Shown: positions 1 through 9,310, counted from the stretch's first letter. The stretch is 64,000 nt of DNA from Psychrobacter sp. Choline-02u-9 (GCF_002836505.1 NZ_PJBF01000041.1:186001-250000); one strand, 5' to 3'. Translations and numbers: made by a program. Notes: generated by a model from the letters alone, not told the origin.

Positions 1-1164
1 AAATATGTGTCGCAATCCGTAGTGCTCGGCTTTATCAATGCCTTGGCTATTTTGATTTTTATGTCACAGGTTCCTGAGCTGATGCCGCAGGCAGGTTCAA
101 ACCTAGTACACGTATACGGTCTTGTGGCGCTAGGTCTAGTCATTATCTATGGCTATCCATATATTCCAAAGATCGGTAAAGTGATTCCATCGCCATTGGT
201 CAGTATTGTACTGGTCACGGCTATAGCTATCTTATTAGGTGCAGAGGCTCGAACCATCAATGATATGGGTCAGCTACCTGATACCCTGCCGATGTTTTTG
301 ATACCTGATATCCTGTTGAACTTAGATACGTTGATCATTATTTTCCCGTACTCTATCAGTTTGGCGATAGTGGGCTTACTTGAGTCTATGATGACCATGA
401 CTATCGTAGATGATTTGACCGATACCAAAGGCGACCGTACGCAAGAGTGTAAAGGCCAAGGTATTGCCAATGTGGTTAGTAGCTTTTTTGGCGGGATGGC
501 AGGCTGTGCGATGATTGGGCAGTCGATCATCAACGTCAAATCAGGCGGCTATACACGTCTTTCTACTTTAGTGGCAGGCGTGTTTTTATTATTGATGGTA
601 GTGTTCTTAAGCGATTGGTTAAAGATTATTCCAATGGCCGCATTGGTCGCTGTGATGATTATGGTGTCTATCGGTACTTTTAACTGGGATTCGTTTAAGG
701 AACTAAAAACCAAGCCGTTACAAAGTAATGTGGTCATGATTACGACTGTCGCTGTGGTGGTCGCAACGCATAACTTGGCCTATGGCGTATTGATTGGCGT
801 GCTGCTGTCAGCATTGTTCTTTGCCAATAAGATTGAGCGCTATATGAGTGTGCATAGTCACATGGATGAAGCATCGCAAACGCGTTATTATCGAGTTGAC
901 GGACAAGTATTTTTCTCATCAGCAGAGCGTATGATTGATTCCTTTGATATTAAAGAATCTGTCTCTAACGTGGTCATTGACGTGTCGCGCGCGCATTTTT
1001 GGGACGTGACAGCAGTCGCCGCCATAGATAAAGTCATCATTAAATTTCGCCGCGAAGGCACTGAGGTAGAGCTAATCGGTTTGAACGAGGCGAGCCAAGC
1101 GATGATAGATAATTTCGGTGTGCATGATAAGCCAGATGCTGAGCAAAGCTTAGGCGCGCATTAA
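1..1164 (+). CDS. SulP family inorganic anion transporter, 5'-truncated by window edge
   Basis: The reading frame is open from the first base, so only about 387 C-terminal residues are present; the N-terminal membrane segments lie outside the window. What is seen is a run of hydrophobic segments in the first ~275 residues, then a soluble C-terminal STAS domain (about residues 285-375, with the DVSRAHFWDVTAVAAID stretch typical of STAS). SulP proteins move sulfate, bicarbonate or other anions across the inner membrane; the substrate cannot be told from this part. A hairpin with a T-run follows directly. The family call is firm, the substrate unknown. Confidence 0.9.
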   Translation, partial: KYVSQSVVLGFINALAILIFMSQVPELMPQAGSNLVHVYGLVALGLVIIYGYPYIPKIGKVIPSPLVSIVLVTAIAILLGAEARTINDMGQLPDTLPMFLIPDILLNLDTLIIIFPYSISLAIVGLLESMMTMTIVDDLTDTKGDRTQECKGQGIANVVSSFFGGMAGCAMIGQSIINVKSGGYTRLSTLVAGVFLLLMVVFLSDWLKIIPMAALVAVMIMVSIGTFNWDSFKELKTKPLQSNVVMITTVAVVVATHNLAYGVLIGVLLSALFFANKIERYMSVHSHMDEASQTRYYRVDGQVFFSSAERMIDSFDIKESVSNVVIDVSRAHFWDVTAVAAIDKVIIKFRREGTEVELIGLNEASQAMIDNFGVHDKPDAEQSLGAH

Positions 1165-1201
1165 ATCAGCCATGCATTAATAGTGTCATATTGATAAGTG
1201 T

Positions 1202-1230
1202 AAAAAAGCTGAGTGTACCTTGGCTTTTTT
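1202..1230 (+). terminator. Intrinsic terminator after the SulP gene
   Basis: The stem AAAAAAGCTGAG pairs, with two G-U wobbles, to CTTGGCTTTTTT and is followed by further T residues, 38 bases after the transporter stop codon. Confidence 0.55.
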
Positions 1231-1436
1231 TGTGCAGATTAAAACCTGATTAGAAGACTATATTCTTTTATGGATAAATATCTTAGAAGCTAATAGGACG
1301 GCAGAAACGAAGGGGTAGCTAGAAGGGAAGAAGTAACAGGTTTGGATGATGCGGTATGGAGATAGTTAATCGTTATATTGAAATATCTAGATGTTTTGTA
1401 ACAAAGAAAAATAGCTCTATAGATTATGAGAATTTT

Positions 1437-1745
1437 TTAAAGCTTCAACAGCTCTTTTTCAACTTCATTGAGAAATGCTTCGATATTAGCTTCATGACGC
1501 TGATAAAACGTCCATTGTCCATGGCGTTCGGACGTAACCAATCCTGCTTTTTTTAACACACCCATATAGTTTGAAATGGTTGATTGCGACAATCCAGCTT
1601 TTTCTTGGATGTAGCTGACGCATACACCATCCAGATTAGCATGCTCTGGTAATGACGCTGGAAAGTTTGATCTGTCTTTCAACCACTTTATGATTTGGCG
1701 ACGCATGGGGTTGTTAAGTGCAGATATTATGTTTTCTGTATTCAT
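1437..1745 (-). CDS. ArsR family winged-helix transcriptional regulator
   Basis: This is a 102-residue single-domain protein of the usual ArsR/SmtB size. The N-terminus NNPMRRQIIKWL leads into the winged helix, and the recognition helix region reads GLSQSTISNYMGVLKKAGLV (about residues 52-71), followed by the wing ERHGQWTFYQRH. No cysteine pair of the classical metal-sensing kind (CVC in the recognition helix) is seen; the single Cys in VCVSYIQ is unlikely to be a metal site alone. The gene stands alone, with 543 bases of non-coding DNA upstream, so its target is not evident. The DNA-binding function is inferred from the fold. Confidence 0.85.
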   Translation of the reverse strand: MNTENIISALNNPMRRQIIKWLKDRSNFPASLPEHANLDGVCVSYIQEKAGLSQSTISNYMGVLKKAGLVTSERHGQWTFYQRHEANIEAFLNEVEKELLKL

Positions 1746-2288
1746 AAAATGTGTGATATCGATACCTAGTTAATAATCAACAACTGTCAGAGTGGAACAT
1801 TGGATTTTTAGCTTACTCATTATGAGTATAAACACTAAAGCGTAGTAGTATTTGTTTACTACCAATGTGTCAACCATATACAAGTAAACGGCTACTAGTA
1901 GCATACAGCTTATAACTAGCGTTTGTATTCTGACTATACATTTCTATAACAGTAGAGTATACAGCCAAAACCAGTTTAATTATGACAGTTGTACTGTCTA
2001 GTCATCGGAATATTGTCGAATAGTAACAATATATGATGGACAAAAAAAGACTGTATCAAACCGTATTTAATACTAAACGTTGTTACGACTGACTTATTAA
2101 ATACACGTTAGTTCTTTGCCAAACCAACAGTAAAATAGTATTAGAAAGCTTCTGACATGACAAGGGCGTGTTGAATATTCAACACGCCCTTGATGCTTTA
2201 TGTTCTTAAATTTTATTAAGCGTTTTTATTAATTTAGTTAGCATCGCGGTAGAGTACCGAAAAACCTAAAAAGCATAGTTGTGATATC
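1746..2288. other. Intergenic stretch, no gene seen
   Basis: The 543 bases between the ArsR-type gene and the DUF2798 gene hold no credible reading frame. The stretch is AT-rich and must contain the ArsR-gene promoter. The only distinct structure is the 32-bp perfect palindrome at 2161-2192, listed separately. Confidence 0.6.
2161..2192. repeat. Perfect 32-bp palindrome with AGGGCGTGT ends
   Basis: CAAGGGCGTGTTGAAT is followed at once by its exact reverse complement, without a loop. The arm contains AGGGCGTGT, the same outer sequence as the terminal inverted repeats of the 171-bp repeat pair at 49992-50162 and 50280-50450. There is no strong T-run on either side, so a terminator role for the DUF2798 gene is weak. 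It may be two abutted element ends. Confidence 0.7.
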
Positions 2289-2819
2289 TTAGCTTTTTAG
2301 AAATGCCTCAATTTTTGGTTTAATAGTCATAGAAACGATGACCATTAACGTCAATCCTACTGGTAATGCAACTAGAAACCCTTCTAACCAGCCATTCAAA
2401 AATGCTGTTTGATTAGCAAAACCGATCGTCTTTGAGGCAGTACTAAAGGCTAACATAGACTCCATTATGCAAGCCATCAACACACCTGTAATGAGATTGC
2501 GCTTGTACGCTTTGGTATTAGATAACTTATGATTAATAAATTTTGTGACCAGACCCATCAGTAAAAAGCCAATCGGCATGATCGCATACGCCGCTAGTAG
2601 CGCTCTAGACCAGTCTATAAAAAATGTATCGGAATATCCGACATTCATATAGGTCATCACACCTGTTAAGAGACCACCTATGACAGTCATTAAGGCAAGT
2701 ATTAATAACACTTTGTAGAGCAACGGTGTTTTTTTAGTGCCATCATTCTTAGCGCTACCACTTTTAGAACCATCAATGAGCAGGGTCTCGGTATTTGACG
2801 GCATAGTATTTGGAGCCAT
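2289..2819 (-). CDS. DUF2798 family membrane protein
   Basis: This 176-residue protein has four hydrophobic segments arranged as two similar halves (about residues 34-100 and 104-172), each opening with a short basic stretch, as in proteins carrying two DUF2798 modules. The N-terminal ~30 residues are polar and Ser/Thr-rich. The function of DUF2798 is not known. The gene starts 30 bases after the siderophore-reductase-like gene on the same strand, so the two are probably co-transcribed with the upstream MarR gene. A purine-rich GAGGAAAA ribosome-binding site precedes the ATG. Confidence 0.75.
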   Translation of the reverse strand: MAPNTMPSNTETLLIDGSKSGSAKNDGTKKTPLLYKVLLILALMTVIGGLLTGVMTYMNVGYSDTFFIDWSRALLAAYAIMPIGFLLMGLVTKFINHKLSNTKAYKRNLITGVLMACIMESMLAFSTASKTIGFANQTAFLNGWLEGFLVALPVGLTLMVIVSMTIKPKIEAFLKS

Positions 2820-2849
2820 CGTTATTTTCCTCTCATAAAGAGCGTTTAA

Positions 2850-3644
2850 TTAGTCAGTGTTTTTTTCTGCCTGTCGATCGCTTACAGATTGGTCTTCTGC
2901 AACACCTGCTTTCCAGTAAGAAAAGGCATATAGCTCATCTTTAGACCACTGTTGCTCGACCTTTAGATAATGACGAAGGGCTTTGATAGATGAGAATTCG
3001 CTAGCGATATAAGCAAAACGGCTCTGTTCTGCAGTTGGCAAATCGAGAGATTTCACTATGTCGATTAATTGGCTACCTTGCGTTGGATCTGGGTTGTGTA
3101 ACCATGTCATGGTGATATTGGCCGCTGTCGGCAATTCTTGCTCATCTTCTGTACCGTGCACTTCGATGATGCATTGACCAGTCGCACTGTCAGGCAAGGT
3201 TTCTAATATCGAGCCGAGCACTGGTATCGCTGTGGCATCGCCAATCAGTAGAAAATAATCTGCATCAGGACAAAGCGCTTTGGTTTTAGGCTTCATTAAG
3301 ATACCGATCTCGTCGCCAACCTCAGCATGAGTGGCCCAGCCTGAAGCGGGTGCCTCATCACCATGAGCGACAAAATCAATCCAAATCTGTTGTTTTGCTA
3401 CATCGGCGCCGCGATGAGTATAAGTGCGAACAACGAATGTAGTATTGTCATTTAGGTCAATTGGCTGAGCTTTATCGACAGGAATAAGTACTTTATTGTT
3501 TGCACCAACTGTCATGGTCGCGATATTGGCAATAGTATCTGCTTGGCCTGTGAGGTATATACGGATGTAGTGCGGAGTAATCATTTGCTTGTGAGCAACG
3601 GTCATGATTTCGCGTACTGGTTTTTGATTTATTGTGTTATTCAT
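2850..3644 (-). CDS. Siderophore-interacting protein (FAD-dependent ferric-siderophore reductase family)
   Basis: This 264-residue cytoplasmic flavoprotein is of the SIP/ViuB type, which releases iron from imported ferric siderophores by reduction. The FAD-binding motif RTYTHR lies at residues 73-78 of a ferredoxin-reductase-like barrel (about residues 10-125). The NAD(P)H-binding half follows, with DYFLLIGDATAIPVLGSILE (about residues 132-151) and the C-terminal AFSYWKAGVAED typical of the family. It lies 16 bases after the MarR gene on the same strand. Iron control is not obvious in the sequence; the two MarR-type operators upstream are the visible control element. Confidence 0.88.
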   Translation of the reverse strand: MNNTINQKPVREIMTVAHKQMITPHYIRIYLTGQADTIANIATMTVGANNKVLIPVDKAQPIDLNDNTTFVVRTYTHRGADVAKQQIWIDFVAHGDEAPASGWATHAEVGDEIGILMKPKTKALCPDADYFLLIGDATAIPVLGSILETLPDSATGQCIIEVHGTEDEQELPTAANITMTWLHNPDPTQGSQLIDIVKSLDLPTAEQSRFAYIASEFSSIKALRHYLKVEQQWSKDELYAFSYWKAGVAEDQSVSDRQAEKNTD

Positions 3645-3660
3645 ACGGATCTGTCCTTAC

Positions 3661-4104
3661 TTATTTATCGGTAGTCTTGCTGGTGCTAACGTTGTCTATC
3701 ATGGTGCGACTGACACGGAAAAATAGCGCAAGCTCTACGAGGCTTAAATCTTTCGTTAATTGCTGTCTTGTCCATTCTTCTGCTGCATCAAGCTTTGTCA
3801 TAACTTCTTCGCCTTTAGAGGTCAGCTGTAGTAATTGGCTGCGACCATCAAGCGGGTTATCTGTCTTTAATATTAGCTCAGCTGCTAAAAGATCATTTAA
3901 GGCACGAGTGATTTGCGCTTTGTCTCGCTGCATGTGTTTAGAGATTGATAGCGCAGTGCTATTCGGGTTATAGCAGACACCTTTTAAGGTTCTGATATTA
4001 GTCACGGACAACTCGACACCTTGCTGACGAATGCCTTCTAGCAGCAGGTTGGTATAGGTATGCATCAATTGATGTAGTGTTTCGCTCAATGAATTGTTAG
4101 ACAT
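3661..4104 (-). CDS. MarR family transcriptional regulator
   Basis: This 147-residue protein has MarR architecture: a helical dimerisation N-terminus, a winged helix with the recognition segment MQRDKAQITRALNDLLAAEL (about residues 59-78), a wing with DNPLDGRSQLLQLTSKGEEV (about residues 82-101), and a C-terminal helix pair. The DGR(S) wing motif is characteristic. It is the first gene of a likely three-gene operon with the siderophore-reductase-like and DUF2798 genes. Two near-identical palindromic sites begin 14 bases upstream of its start codon, suggesting autorepression. The inducer is unknown. Confidence 0.88.
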   Translation of the reverse strand: MSNNSLSETLHQLMHTYTNLLLEGIRQQGVELSVTNIRTLKGVCYNPNSTALSISKHMQRDKAQITRALNDLLAAELILKTDNPLDGRSQLLQLTSKGEEVMTKLDAAEEWTRQQLTKDLSLVELALFFRVSRTMIDNVSTSKTTDK

Positions 4105-4117
4105 AAAAACTCTTTGG

Positions 4118-4168
4118 TATAGTTGATAGAAGCAACTATATAGAATAAGGTTGATAGTGTCAACTATA
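4118..4168. promoter_or_regulatory. Tandem operator pair before the MarR operon
   Basis: Two direct copies of GTTGATAGnnnCAACTATA lie at 4122-4140 and 4150-4168, matching at 16 of 19 positions and 28 bases apart. Copy A extends to the perfect dyad TATAGTTG-7-CAACTATA (4118-4140). Copy B also forms GTTGA-5-TCAAC. The size and symmetry fit a MarR-dimer operator, and the position fits autorepression of the MarR / siderophore reductase / DUF2798 operon. The binding protein is inferred. Confidence 0.72.
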
Positions 4169-4456
4169 AAGTGGTTCTTGAAGAGTAGTCTGTGTCTATA
4201 ATTAAATAATTTTTAATGAAAGAAGGTAGTAGAAGGTAAAGAAAATAGGGGTGTACATTGAACAAGGAGCGCTTGGGTTAAAGAGATCTATGACTAGGAG
4301 GCTATGCAATTATGGAGCTTTGTAATTAATAAATACAGTAATTAATAATTTCTAGAATTAAAAAGCAGGCACAAAAAAAGCTGAGATATACTCAGCTTTT
4401 TTATTTTTAATCACTATCTGAAACCTATTAGCTAGGCTCAGTATTTCTCTTCGAGT
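4169..4456. other. Intergenic stretch before the rpoD 3' end
   Basis: Apart from the operator pair just upstream and the rpoD terminator at 4374-4402, the bases between the MarR gene and rpoD hold no gene-like frame. Confidence 0.5.
4374..4402 (-). terminator. Intrinsic terminator of rpoD
   Basis: AAAAAAGCTGAG pairs perfectly with CTCAGCTTTTTT around a 5-base loop. Read on the minus strand it is followed by a T-run, 55 bases beyond the rpoD stop. Confidence 0.8.
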
Positions 4457-6406
4457 TTAGTCGTTTTCAAGGAAAGAGCGCAAGTGCTCAGAGCGTGATG
4501 GATGACGCAATTTACGCAATGCTTTCGCCTCAATCTGACGAATACGCTCACGCGTTACATCGAACTGTTTACCGACTTCTTCTAGAGTATGATCCGTTGG
4601 CATATCGATACCGAAACGCATTTTTAGGACACGCGCTTCACGTTCAGTCAGGTTACCCAATACATCACGCGTCGCTTCTTGCAGACCAGCAGCAGTCGCA
4701 TCATCAACAGGGCTTGAAATCGTACCATCTTCGATAAAATCACCTAGGTGCGAATCTTCATCATCACCGATAGGGGTTTCCATAGAGATAGGCTCTTTAG
4801 CAATTTTCAGCACTTTACGGACTTTAACTTCGTCCATCTCTAAGCGTTCGCCTAATTCCTCAGGTGTTGGCTCGCGCCCCATTTCTTGTAGCAATTGACG
4901 TGAGACACGGTTGATTTTGTTGATGGTCTCAATCATATGCACAGGAATACGAATGGTGCGCGCTTGGTCAGCAATAGAGCGGGTAATCGCCTGACGAATC
5001 CACCATGTGGCATAGGTCGAGAACTTATAACCACGGCGATATTCAAACTTATCAACGGCTTTCATCAGACCGATGTTACCTTCTTGGATAAGATCCAAGA
5101 ACTGTAGACCACGATTGGTATATTTTTTGGCGATAGAGATAACCAGACGTAGGTTAGCTTCAACCATTTCTTTTTTCGCGCGGCGAGCTTTTGCTTCACC
5201 AACAGCCATGCGACGTGCCACATCTTTCATATCGTGGATTTTCATATCGAGCTGCTGCTCATAATCACGGATACGACGTTGTAATAAAATAACGTCATCA
5301 GTGACTTTTTCTAGCGTACCAGCAAATGCAGGCTTACCTTTGATACGTTCAATCAACCAATCAACGTTGGTTTCATTGCTAGGGAAGGTCTTACGGAACT
5401 CTTCACGCGGCATACGACCACGGCGAATCACCAAACGCATGATCTGACGCTCTTGCTTACGCACGTCATCATAGACGTCATGCATGATAGCCATGACTTG
5501 ATCTGACAAGCGGTTGTTTAGCTTCAACATCATAAAGCGTTCAGCAAGTAGGGCATATGCTGTATCAGCCTGTACGCTACCACGGCCATAATCAAGCAAT
5601 GCTTGCTTGGCTTTAATAAATAGATGCTCGATCTCTTCTAGGCGTAAACGAACTTCTTCTGGATCAAGACCGCTGGTTTCTTCTTCAGCTTCGTCTTCAA
5701 CGTCATCTTCATCTTCGTCGTCATTATCAAGCGCGGCTGCTTTCGCATTGACCTTAGCTTTGATAACCGGTGGGTTTTCTTTTTCTTCTTTGATGCGTTC
5801 ACGCTCTTCTTTCGCCGCTTCCTTTGCTTCTTGAGCTGCGATTTTGTCTTCTTCGGTCTCAGGGTCTAAGAAACCAGTGATGACGTCAGATAGCTTTTTT
5901 TCGCCGTCTTGGACTTTTTGATACTCGTCAAGGACAAACTGTACGGTACCAGGCCAGTAAGACATGGCATGCTGTACATCACGAATACCTTCTTCGATAC
6001 GCTTAGCAATGGCAATTTCGCCTTCGCGAGTTAGTAGGTCAACCGTACCCATTTCACGCATATACATACGTACAGGATCAGTGGTACGACCAGGCTCAGT
6101 TTCAACAGAGGCGAGTACTGCCGCTGCCTCATCTGCTGCCATATCATCATCACTTGAATCATCGTTCATCAAGATGTCATCGGCATCAGGAGCTGATTCA
6201 AAGATTTTGATACCGACATCGGTCAGCATTTGCACAATGTCTTCGATCTGATCGCTTTCGGTAATAGAGTCGGGCAGCTGGTCATTCACCTCAGCGTAGG
6301 TAAGATACCCTTGCTCTTTGCCCATTTGGATTAAGGTGGCCAGTTGAGATGTGGACTTAGAAACTGACTTATCGTTCATAAATACTCGCTTACTTGCATC
6401 GGACAT
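4457..6406 (-). CDS. rpoD: RNA polymerase primary sigma factor, sigma-70
   Basis: This 649-residue housekeeping sigma factor has all expected parts. Region 1.1 is at the N-terminus. Region 1.2 begins at [20 protein letters not shown] (about residue 110). A non-conserved region holds an acidic run rich in Asp/Glu near residues 225-245. Region 2 contains [20 protein letters not shown] and the melting motif [10 protein letters not shown], followed by regions 3 and 4 with the helix-turn-helix [20 protein letters not shown] near the C-terminus. It directs core RNA polymerase to most promoters. It lies downstream of dnaG on the same strand, with 502 bases between. A second possible start is Met10; neither has a strong ribosome-binding site. 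Confidence 0.98.
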   Translation of the reverse strand: MSDASKRVFMNDKSVSKSTSQLATLIQMGKEQGYLTYAEVNDQLPDSITESDQIEDIVQMLTDVGIKIFESAPDADDILMNDDSSDDDMAADEAAAVLASVETEPGRTTDPVRMYMREMGTVDLLTREGEIAIAKRIEEGIRDVQHAMSYWPGTVQFVLDEYQKVQDGEKKLSDVITGFLDPETEEDKIAAQEAKEAAKEERERIKEEKENPPVIKAKVNAKAAALDNDDEDEDDVEDEAEEETSGLDPEEVRLRLEEIEHLFIKAKQALLDYGRGSVQADTAYALLAERFMMLKLNNRLSDQVMAIMHDVYDDVRKQERQIMRLVIRRGRMPREEFRKTFPSNETNVDWLIERIKGKPAFAGTLEKVTDDVILLQRRIRDYEQQLDMKIHDMKDVARRMAVGEAKARRAKKEMVEANLRLVISIAKKYTNRGLQFLDLIQEGNIGLMKAVDKFEYRRGYKFSTYATWWIRQAITRSIADQARTIRIPVHMIETINKINRVSRQLLQEMGREPTPEELGERLEMDEVKVRKVLKIAKEPISMETPIGDDEDSHLGDFIEDGTISSPVDDATAAGLQEATRDVLGNLTEREARVLKMRFGIDMPTDHTLEEVGKQFDVTRERIRQIEAKALRKLRHPSRSEHLRSFLEND

Positions 6407-6908
6407 TTTTATATTGTGACTCGCTATCGCTCGCTCTTTGCGTTGATCTTATCAATCGATTGATCAAAATATGGCGTAGAGGTTGTCAATAATATCAAAA
6501 ATGAGTTGATATGAATAAAGGCTCAAAACACTACAATAACAATGCTGATAAACAGCTAAAAATTAGAAAAGCTAAAAAGACTTCAATATGGTACTTAAAA
6601 AAATACAGTACTTAAAATTTAATACTCAAAAATAGTATCTAAAAGCTGATACGTAAAATAATACCTAAAATTTGTGCTTAACGATGCATGCTCACAATCA
6701 TTCACCAAGCAGTGCTGTCAATATACAGCGACACAGTTTAACACAGACCACAGTCGTCAAGCACGAGCTAGTGATAGCTACCGACCATTTTTTGCCGTTT
6801 ATTTGCCATCAGCTAAATGATTTGGGAGCGACTCATGCTACTGGGCATAATCATTAGTAGTGGGGGCAGCTGCTAGACTTTTAAAGGGTCAACATTTGAA
6901 ATTAAACA
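6407..6908. other. rpoD upstream region with degenerate AT-rich repeats
   Basis: The 502 bases between dnaG and rpoD carry no credible gene; a 61-codon plus-strand frame here has no family features. Between about 6590 and 6672 there is a run of diverged 12-15 base units built on TACTTAAAA / ATACCTAAAA. The rpoD promoter must lie here, since the gap from dnaG is long for simple read-through. Confidence 0.5.
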
Positions 6909-9158
6909 TTAAGACTGCACAGTGACCATCTGGGCAGATTGCTCTGCCTGCTGTGCGCGTAGCCAATCATTCAATAATTGGGTTTGTTTACGGACGATCG
7001 CAAGCTTAATATGATCAGGGTTCTGTATCAGCTCTTGTATTTTTTTCTTCATATTGCGCTCAAGCAGCTGACTGACTAGTTCTTCGATTAGGCCATCAAG
7101 CCCCAAGATATTGCGTACAGTTAGCGCTTTATAGAAGCCGCCCCAATTACGGCTGAGCATGTCTTGGGTCGCAGGCTTTACGTTCGATAAGATAAAATGC
7201 GCCGCTGCATTGACGTCTTTTGGTAGGTAATTAAGACAGCGCTTAATAGTGCTTACGATGTCTAGCAGGGCAGCATCTTGCAAGTCTTCCCAGGCAAGCG
7301 GACGTAGCGTATCAGGCGATGCTTTTTGTTTGATATGAGCAGGTAGGTGTAAGCCATTAATCCCTGACTGTTGCCAAATCGACTCAATAGGGTCGTCGAT
7401 TAACGCGCGCGGCTGAAACAAAAAGCAAAGCTGCAATTGCTGACTGATGGTCATATCACCATCAAAATCTAGCAGCGCATCTTTGGCCTCGACATTTTGA
7501 CTGCGTTTACCGCCAAGCTTTTGATAAACGTCATTGTTGAGCAAATAGCGAAAGCTACTGCCTTTGGGCAAGGCGGTCGTCAACGATCGTACTTGGGACA
7601 TGAGCTTGGCCTTGCCTTCAGCCAGACTCATGTCATAACGCTCACTCAAATATGCAAAAATATACTGCGATAGCGGCATGGCATTAGCGATTTGCTCACG
7701 CATGGCATCGCTGCCCTGACTCTTAATAAAAGTATCAGGATCATGATTGTTAGGCAGGGTTAAAAACCGCAGTTCTTTATCATCGGCCAATACAGGCAGG
7801 GCAACTTCAAGTGTACGCCAAGCGGCTTTTTGTCCTGCGCTATCTCCATCAAAGCTTAAAGTAAGCGTTGGATTTAGTGTCAGTAGACGCGATATTTGAC
7901 TTTCATTAATTGCTGTACCCATCGAGGCGATTGCCCCATAGATACCTGCTTGATAAAGAGCGATCACATCCATATAGCCTTCGACCACCAGCCAGCTGTC
8001 TGCGCGCTGCTGACGTGATTCATAATAGCCGTATAGTACGTGCTGCTTATGAAAGACAGGTGAGTCTGATGAGTTGATATATTTAGGCTTTACTTCGTCA
8101 TCGAGCGCCCGACCGCCAAAACCAATAGTGCGGCCTTGGTTATCACGAATTGGGAAGATGACTCGGTCGCGCAATAGATCGTAGTCGCGGCCAGACTCTG
8201 ACTGACGTACCAATCCTAAGGCTTTTAGTCCTTCAATATCCTGCGGAAATTGATGCTCAAGATGCTGCCAACCAAATGGCGCATAGCCAAGACCAAAGGT
8301 CTCAAAGATGTCTTCGGTGATACCGCGTGATAAAAAGTAATGCTTGGCATGGGGATGCGTGGTCAGGTTGTGCTGATAGAACTGCTGGATTTGCTCTAGT
8401 AGCTCATATAGATTGCCATCTTTATCCTCGCTTTGCTCAATGCCATGAGCGTCCTGCATACCAGCGCCAGTATCCGTATCTGTCAACCATGCTGGCGGAT
8501 AGCCACTATCATCTGCATGGTTTGGCAAATATGGCTCTGAGGAATACGAGTCCATAGAATAGGACGCTGAATCATACGCCTCTAACGGTGGAAAATTCTC
8601 ATAGCCCTGATTGTCATCGTAGCCTTGATTGTCATTATAAATGGGCTGGTCGATGTAGTTTTGGTCGCTGTGGGCGACATTGTTTTGATGACTGTCTTGA
8701 CGATTATTTTGACGATTATTTTGATGATTATTTTGATGGTTGTCTTTATTTGTACCGTCTTGGCTTACTTTGCTATGTTCTACAGTTGGGCTAGGCACAT
8801 TGTGAAGTGGCGGCGGTGCAATAGGTTTGGGTGCGCGACGTTGATAACTAACGTTTTGCTGTTCTTCTTTCGGTACTTCAATGCCTGTTTGTTTTGATAG
8901 TTCATTAACAGCTTCAATAAATGTCAAATTCTCATAATCACGCAAAAAACTGATGGCATTGCCACCGACGCTACAGCCAAAGCAGTGATAGATGTTTTTT
9001 TGTGGATTAACATAAAAGGAAGGCGATTTTTCACCGTGAAAAGGGCAGCAGCCTTTATATTCACTACCAGCCCGTTTAAGCGTGGTGTGTTTGCCAATGA
9101 TGCTGATCAGGTCAGCTTGGCTATTTAATTGTTCAAGAATATGGTTAGGAATGCTCAT
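6909..9158 (-). CDS. dnaG: DNA primase
   Basis: The primase makes RNA primers at the replication fork together with DnaB helicase. The CHC2 zinc-binding domain is at the N-terminus (Cys38, His41, Cys59 and Cys62 in CPFHGEKSPSFY and CFGC). The RNA-polymerase core follows with YAPFGWQHL, GFGGRALDD and the TOPRIM motifs VVEGYMDVIALYQAGI and SFDGDSAGQKAAWR. The C-terminal helicase-binding domain ends the protein. At 749 residues it is far longer than the ~581-residue E. coli enzyme. The excess is a polar insertion (about residues 105-245) between the zinc domain and the core, including Asn/Gln/His-rich repeats. rpsU, usually upstream of dnaG in gammaproteobacteria, is not here; bamD is upstream instead. 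Confidence 0.97.
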   Translation of the reverse strand: MSIPNHILEQLNSQADLISIIGKHTTLKRAGSEYKGCCPFHGEKSPSFYVNPQKNIYHCFGCSVGGNAISFLRDYENLTFIEAVNELSKQTGIEVPKEEQQNVSYQRRAPKPIAPPPLHNVPSPTVEHSKVSQDGTNKDNHQNNHQNNRQNNRQDSHQNNVAHSDQNYIDQPIYNDNQGYDDNQGYENFPPLEAYDSASYSMDSYSSEPYLPNHADDSGYPPAWLTDTDTGAGMQDAHGIEQSEDKDGNLYELLEQIQQFYQHNLTTHPHAKHYFLSRGITEDIFETFGLGYAPFGWQHLEHQFPQDIEGLKALGLVRQSESGRDYDLLRDRVIFPIRDNQGRTIGFGGRALDDEVKPKYINSSDSPVFHKQHVLYGYYESRQQRADSWLVVEGYMDVIALYQAGIYGAIASMGTAINESQISRLLTLNPTLTLSFDGDSAGQKAAWRTLEVALPVLADDKELRFLTLPNNHDPDTFIKSQGSDAMREQIANAMPLSQYIFAYLSERYDMSLAEGKAKLMSQVRSLTTALPKGSSFRYLLNNDVYQKLGGKRSQNVEAKDALLDFDGDMTISQQLQLCFLFQPRALIDDPIESIWQQSGINGLHLPAHIKQKASPDTLRPLAWEDLQDAALLDIVSTIKRCLNYLPKDVNAAAHFILSNVKPATQDMLSRNWGGFYKALTVRNILGLDGLIEELVSQLLERNMKKKIQELIQNPDHIKLAIVRKQTQLLNDWLRAQQAEQSAQMVTVQS
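8686..8746. repeat. 12-bp in-frame tandem repeat inside dnaG
   Basis: About five units related to TGACGATTATTT are repeated in direct order. On the minus strand they encode alternating Asn-His/Arg-Gln-Asn units in the primase linker. The 12-base period keeps the frame, so copy changes would alter linker length without breaking the gene. Confidence 0.75.
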
Positions 9159-9221
9159 ACAAAAAACAGTTTACCATAGGTCGATTATGTTGGGGCAGAG
9201 GTAATAAGGTACTGCTAGAAA

Positions 9222-9250
9222 AATAAGGCCAACATAATGTTGACCTTATT
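9222..9250 (-). terminator. Intrinsic terminator after bamD
   Basis: The stem AATAAGGCCAACAT pairs with ATGTTGACCTTATT (one mismatch) around a single base. On the minus strand it is followed by TTTTT. It sits between the bamD stop and dnaG. Confidence 0.7.
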
Positions 9251-9310
9251 ATCAATGAATACAGACTGTGTTAGTTAGGCTAAGCTAAGCTAAGAAGAGA
9301 CTTAACGTAA

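Noticed and set aside
1356..1556. 66-codon plus-strand frame
   Set aside because: It overlaps the ArsR-type gene in antisense and has no family features.
6672..6857. 61-codon His/Thr-rich frame upstream of rpoD
   Set aside because: No signal peptide, metal motif spacing or family match; likely chance.
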